Source of the DNA: Saccoglossus kowalevskii
Lineage: Eukaryota > Hemichordata > Enteropneusta > Harrimaniidae
Assembly (NCBI RefSeq): GCF_000003605.2
Contig: NW_003158240.1
Location: 13,360-34,867, forward strand
Length of the DNA stretch: 21,508 nucleotides
Reading direction: 5' to 3'
The notes under the pieces are model-generated. The model worked only from the letters and a program-made list of their open reading frames with translations, did not search any database and was not told where the DNA came from. A program made the position numbers and the translations under genes. Shown here piece after piece: positions 19,047 through 21,508 of this stretch (the stretch's first letter is position 1; every line of letters begins with the position of its first letter).

Positions 19047-19224
19047 TTAAACCGCTACAGCTGTCACGCAGAGCGTGTTCAAATTATGCGTAAACAATCA
19101 ATGTATTTTACACGCGTTCACACGTCGCTATTGGATTTATATCAAACACGACATGAGTTGCTGTCTATGGTATTACGTGTACATACGAGTTTGGGACACG
19201 TTATACATACACGACTACAGTTAA
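19047..19224 (+). mobile_element. MITE-like element copy 3
   Basis: The left end at TTAA (19047-19050) is followed by AACCGCTACAGCTGTCACGC. The body contains AATGTATTTTACACGCGTT and ACGTCGCTATTGG, shared with copies 1 and 2, and CAAACACGACA. The match is clear to about 19155. A CGACTACAG-TTAA at 19213-19224 may be the true right end. Confidence 0.5.
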
Positions 19225-19749
19225 CATACAAGTGCTTTTATCTAACGCGGAGTAGACGTTCTTACCTGTTTTTTTTTTTTTTAAATGACGCCCTCAGCGA
19301 CACAGGTTATGTTTCTGAGCAGTGACGTCGACGTAACTAGCTTTATTGCTGGAATATTAAACCAGATTAACCAACCAGAAACTTATATATGTACGTACTA
19401 TTCCGATGCATTTGGCAGAATGAAAACTATCTTCCGCTTTGTTATTATACTTTCCGTTCGTATTTTTATGGTTCAAATATTCGCTATATCATAGGATGAC
19501 CTTTAGTGTGGATAGCGGGGAAAAATTAAGTTACACTGTGATTTGTAACCGTCGACGACGTTTATATCAACTTGAACTTTGCAAAGAACACAAGTCGTTT
19601 TTTCGCACCATATTGCAAATTTCGACTTGTTTTTAATTTTCGCACAAATATAATAATAACGCTTTCAAGTTTGTATACAAATATGAACGTAGAAGAAACA
19701 ACTGTCCAACTATTCATCAGGAATATATATCCTCTACGAAAATGGCCGC

Positions 19750-20021
19750 CGAGATCTCGTTGAGTGCGCGAGAGATCCACGATACTTGTTCTGTCTCCTC
19801 GGTGTAAATGCATTATTAATTGATTTTAATTTCGCTATTTTTTGAATAAGTGAACTATTAAATTCACCTAAACTTGTAGTATAACAATATAATTCCTTGT
19901 TAAGTTCGTGAATTTATAACACAGAAAAAATCCTCAAAACATCAAAATAATGAAATTAAATGATACTTTCCACCGTCGTCGCGTCTGAGGAGCGTAGTCT
20001 CTTGCTCACAACGAGATCTCG
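19750..20021. repeat. Inverted pair of CGAGATCTCGTTG
   Basis: The 13-mer at 19750-19762 recurs as its reverse complement at 20009-20021, and the match continues inward imperfectly. The 10-base core CGAGATCTCG is itself a palindrome. It may be ends of an old element. Confidence 0.4.
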
Positions 20022-20801
20022 ACGCATTACTAAAGTAACTAATTACAAATGAGCAAATCTATGACAAAAAGATGATGGATTCGTCTCAATGTGTGTCCTT
20101 GCGTGCAAATCAAAAATGTGCTCTCCGCATGTCCGATAAACTATTTTGAAGCGACGTGCACACGAACGCGAAAGAAGACGGACCCAACATATTTGGATGC
20201 TCAGAAACAGTATACAATGGCATAACAGAATGTAGAGTTTTATTAATGCATGTTGTAGACAGCGAACTAAATTTATTTTGTCTACGACTGGAGCTGTTGT
20301 ACGCGATACTACAGCTACCCGATCAGTGTAGAAGCGTGTGCGGAGTAATGACTGGTGGGATAGACGACTTTCCTGAAAGTCGAAGGTACGGTGTTTCACA
20401 TGCGCACATGTCGGTTTGTGCTGTAACCTAAATTTGCCCTCGTGATATTGTGCTTCTGAGTGTACCAATCAACGTTAAAAAAATAAAATTCCCTTCTATC
20501 GACTATAGCAAACTGACATTTTTTTCTTATTTTTGCACCCCAGTCTTGCCACTTCCGGGAAAGTCGTCTATGAAGTCATTATACTAACATGGGACAAAGC
20601 AACAATCCTCTAAAACTTCAGATTTGTTTAACTAAATAACTTTTCGTTTCTAATATTTGAACATTTTTTTTCTTCAATTCATGCGTCTTCTAGGTTGTTT
20701 CTTTGTTACGTCTAAGTTTGGTTGCCATTTGGAAATGAGAAAATTGCATATTATATTTGATCGCAAGTATAATATTCACACCCGAAGGTCGCCACACCGG
20801 G

Positions 20802-20972
20802 GCTAAGCGTTCGCGCACACTTCGTTAGCCCGTGCTAAGGGTCTGGACCGCGTCTTAAAATCGGATCAGATTTTACCCGTACTTAGCAGTCCTTAGCCCG
20901 TGCTAAGCGTTCACGCACGTTTTCTGAGCTCGGGCTAAGGAATTTGACCTCCGTCTTAGCCCGTGCTAAGGA
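20802..20972. repeat. Cluster of short palindromic TTAGCCCGTGCTAA units
   Basis: TTAGCCCGTGCTAAG occurs at 20825, 20893 and 20956. Half units GCTAAGCGTTC(G/A)CGCAC occur at 20802 and 20902, and a reversed unit (GAGCTCGGGCTAAGG) at about 20926. Each unit is a near-palindrome with 5-base outer arms TTAGC/GCTAA. The stretch is far more GC-rich than its flanks. Confidence 0.6.
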
Positions 20973-20996
20973 GCTGTGCGTGGACATTTTTACAAA

Positions 20997-21004
20997 TGAC
21001 GTCA
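20997..21004. promoter_or_regulatory. Perfect CRE-type palindrome beside the palindrome cluster
   Basis: TGACGTCA 25 bases right of the last palindromic unit. Confidence 0.3.
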
Positions 21005-21508
21005 TTGCGTACTGCGCTCATTGATTGACTTGGTCGGATTAAACTGACATTGAATTTATATTTAAAAAAAAGGAATGGGTTTGTGATCACGACAGTATTA
21101 TTCAGAACATGTTCAATTCACATCTACCCTCGTGAGATATCAATAATGATTATCACAATTGCATACCCTTATCTCCTTATGCCTTCAACTTTTTATGTCA
21201 TCGATCTCTCCAGAGGGCGCTATTCATGATGTCTGCAATACTTTAAAACACTTAAATCTGTTTGTATTATCAATAGGGTCGGTTGGTAACAAAAAAGATA
21301 TACAAAAACGAGAAATAAAAAAAGATTTTCTTTCACAACGATCAAACGAATCGCAGTTTTTTTATGATTTTAACGAGACCGAACTATATATAGACGCAAA
21401 CATGTGTTATTATTATATTCAAATTTGTGTTTAATTAGTGCACCTAGAAATTATGTGTATTATTTCGTTGTCAGTGATCGTACTTGCAACTTGGTCACGG
21501 ACAGTGGC

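Larger units (their letters stand above)
17607..21508. other. 5' flank of gene C, no recognisable gene
   Basis: It is non-coding as far as I can see. It contains the candidate promoter, two further TGACGTCA sites, MITE-like copy 3, a poly(T) run near 19269-19282, a CGAGATCTCG inverted pair and a palindrome cluster. The longest open frames (20043-20468 minus, 21159-21434 plus) have no domain support. Confidence 0.55.

Noticed and set aside
20043-20468. Minus-strand 141-codon open frame whose end superficially resembles a C2H2 finger linker (CGEHIFDLHARTH)
   Set aside because: The cysteine and histidine spacing does not complete a finger. There is no ATG context, splice site or second finger, so it is probably chance.
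1-21508. tRNA, rRNA or CRISPR-type arrays
   Set aside because: No cloverleaf with a GGTTCGA-type B box, no rRNA-like conserved block and no regularly spaced identical repeats with unique spacers were seen.

Overview
The window is animal nuclear DNA, most likely from an invertebrate bilaterian. It is AT-rich, and its coding sequence lies in short exons separated by GT..AG introns of about 0.2-1.7 kb. It carries extracellular metazoan domains (CUB, LDL-receptor class A) and short non-autonomous transposon-like elements. I cannot fix the species or phylum from the sequence.

Three gene models stand out, all type I single-pass membrane proteins with the same plan: signal peptide, one CUB domain, one LDLa module, one transmembrane (TM) helix, cytoplasmic tail. 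Gene A (+, 5' partial, exons between 1 and 4443) has a short 48-residue tail. Genes B (-, 11849 to 8604, 382 aa) and C (-, 17606 to 14278, 358 aa) are paralogues in head-to-tail tandem. They share a YWCCWRPGY motif at the inner membrane face, a cysteine-rich cytoplasmic region with a GCxxCACC block, and a KG..ISN motif further on. Gene A lacks these. All ten introns I can place are in phase 1, so the domains sit on symmetric exons. The architecture resembles a reduced Neto-type receptor, with one CUB instead of two, but no ligand can be assigned.

Layout: 1-4443 gene A; 4444-8603 convergent intergenic and 3'-UTR DNA between A and B; 8604-11849 gene B; 11850-14277 B-C intergenic DNA; 14278-17606 gene C; 17607-21508 the 5' flank of gene C, with no gene I recognise.

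The non-coding part is rich in inverted repeats. A short TTAA-flanked MITE-like family has four recognisable copies, one in an intron of each gene and one upstream of C. A large inverted repeat of about 460 bp fills much of an intron of B. A TA-flanked element with perfect 16-bp arms lies in the last intron of A. A cluster of short TTAGCCCGTGCTAA palindromes lies far upstream of C. Three perfect TGACGTCA palindromes occur near the 5' side of gene C.
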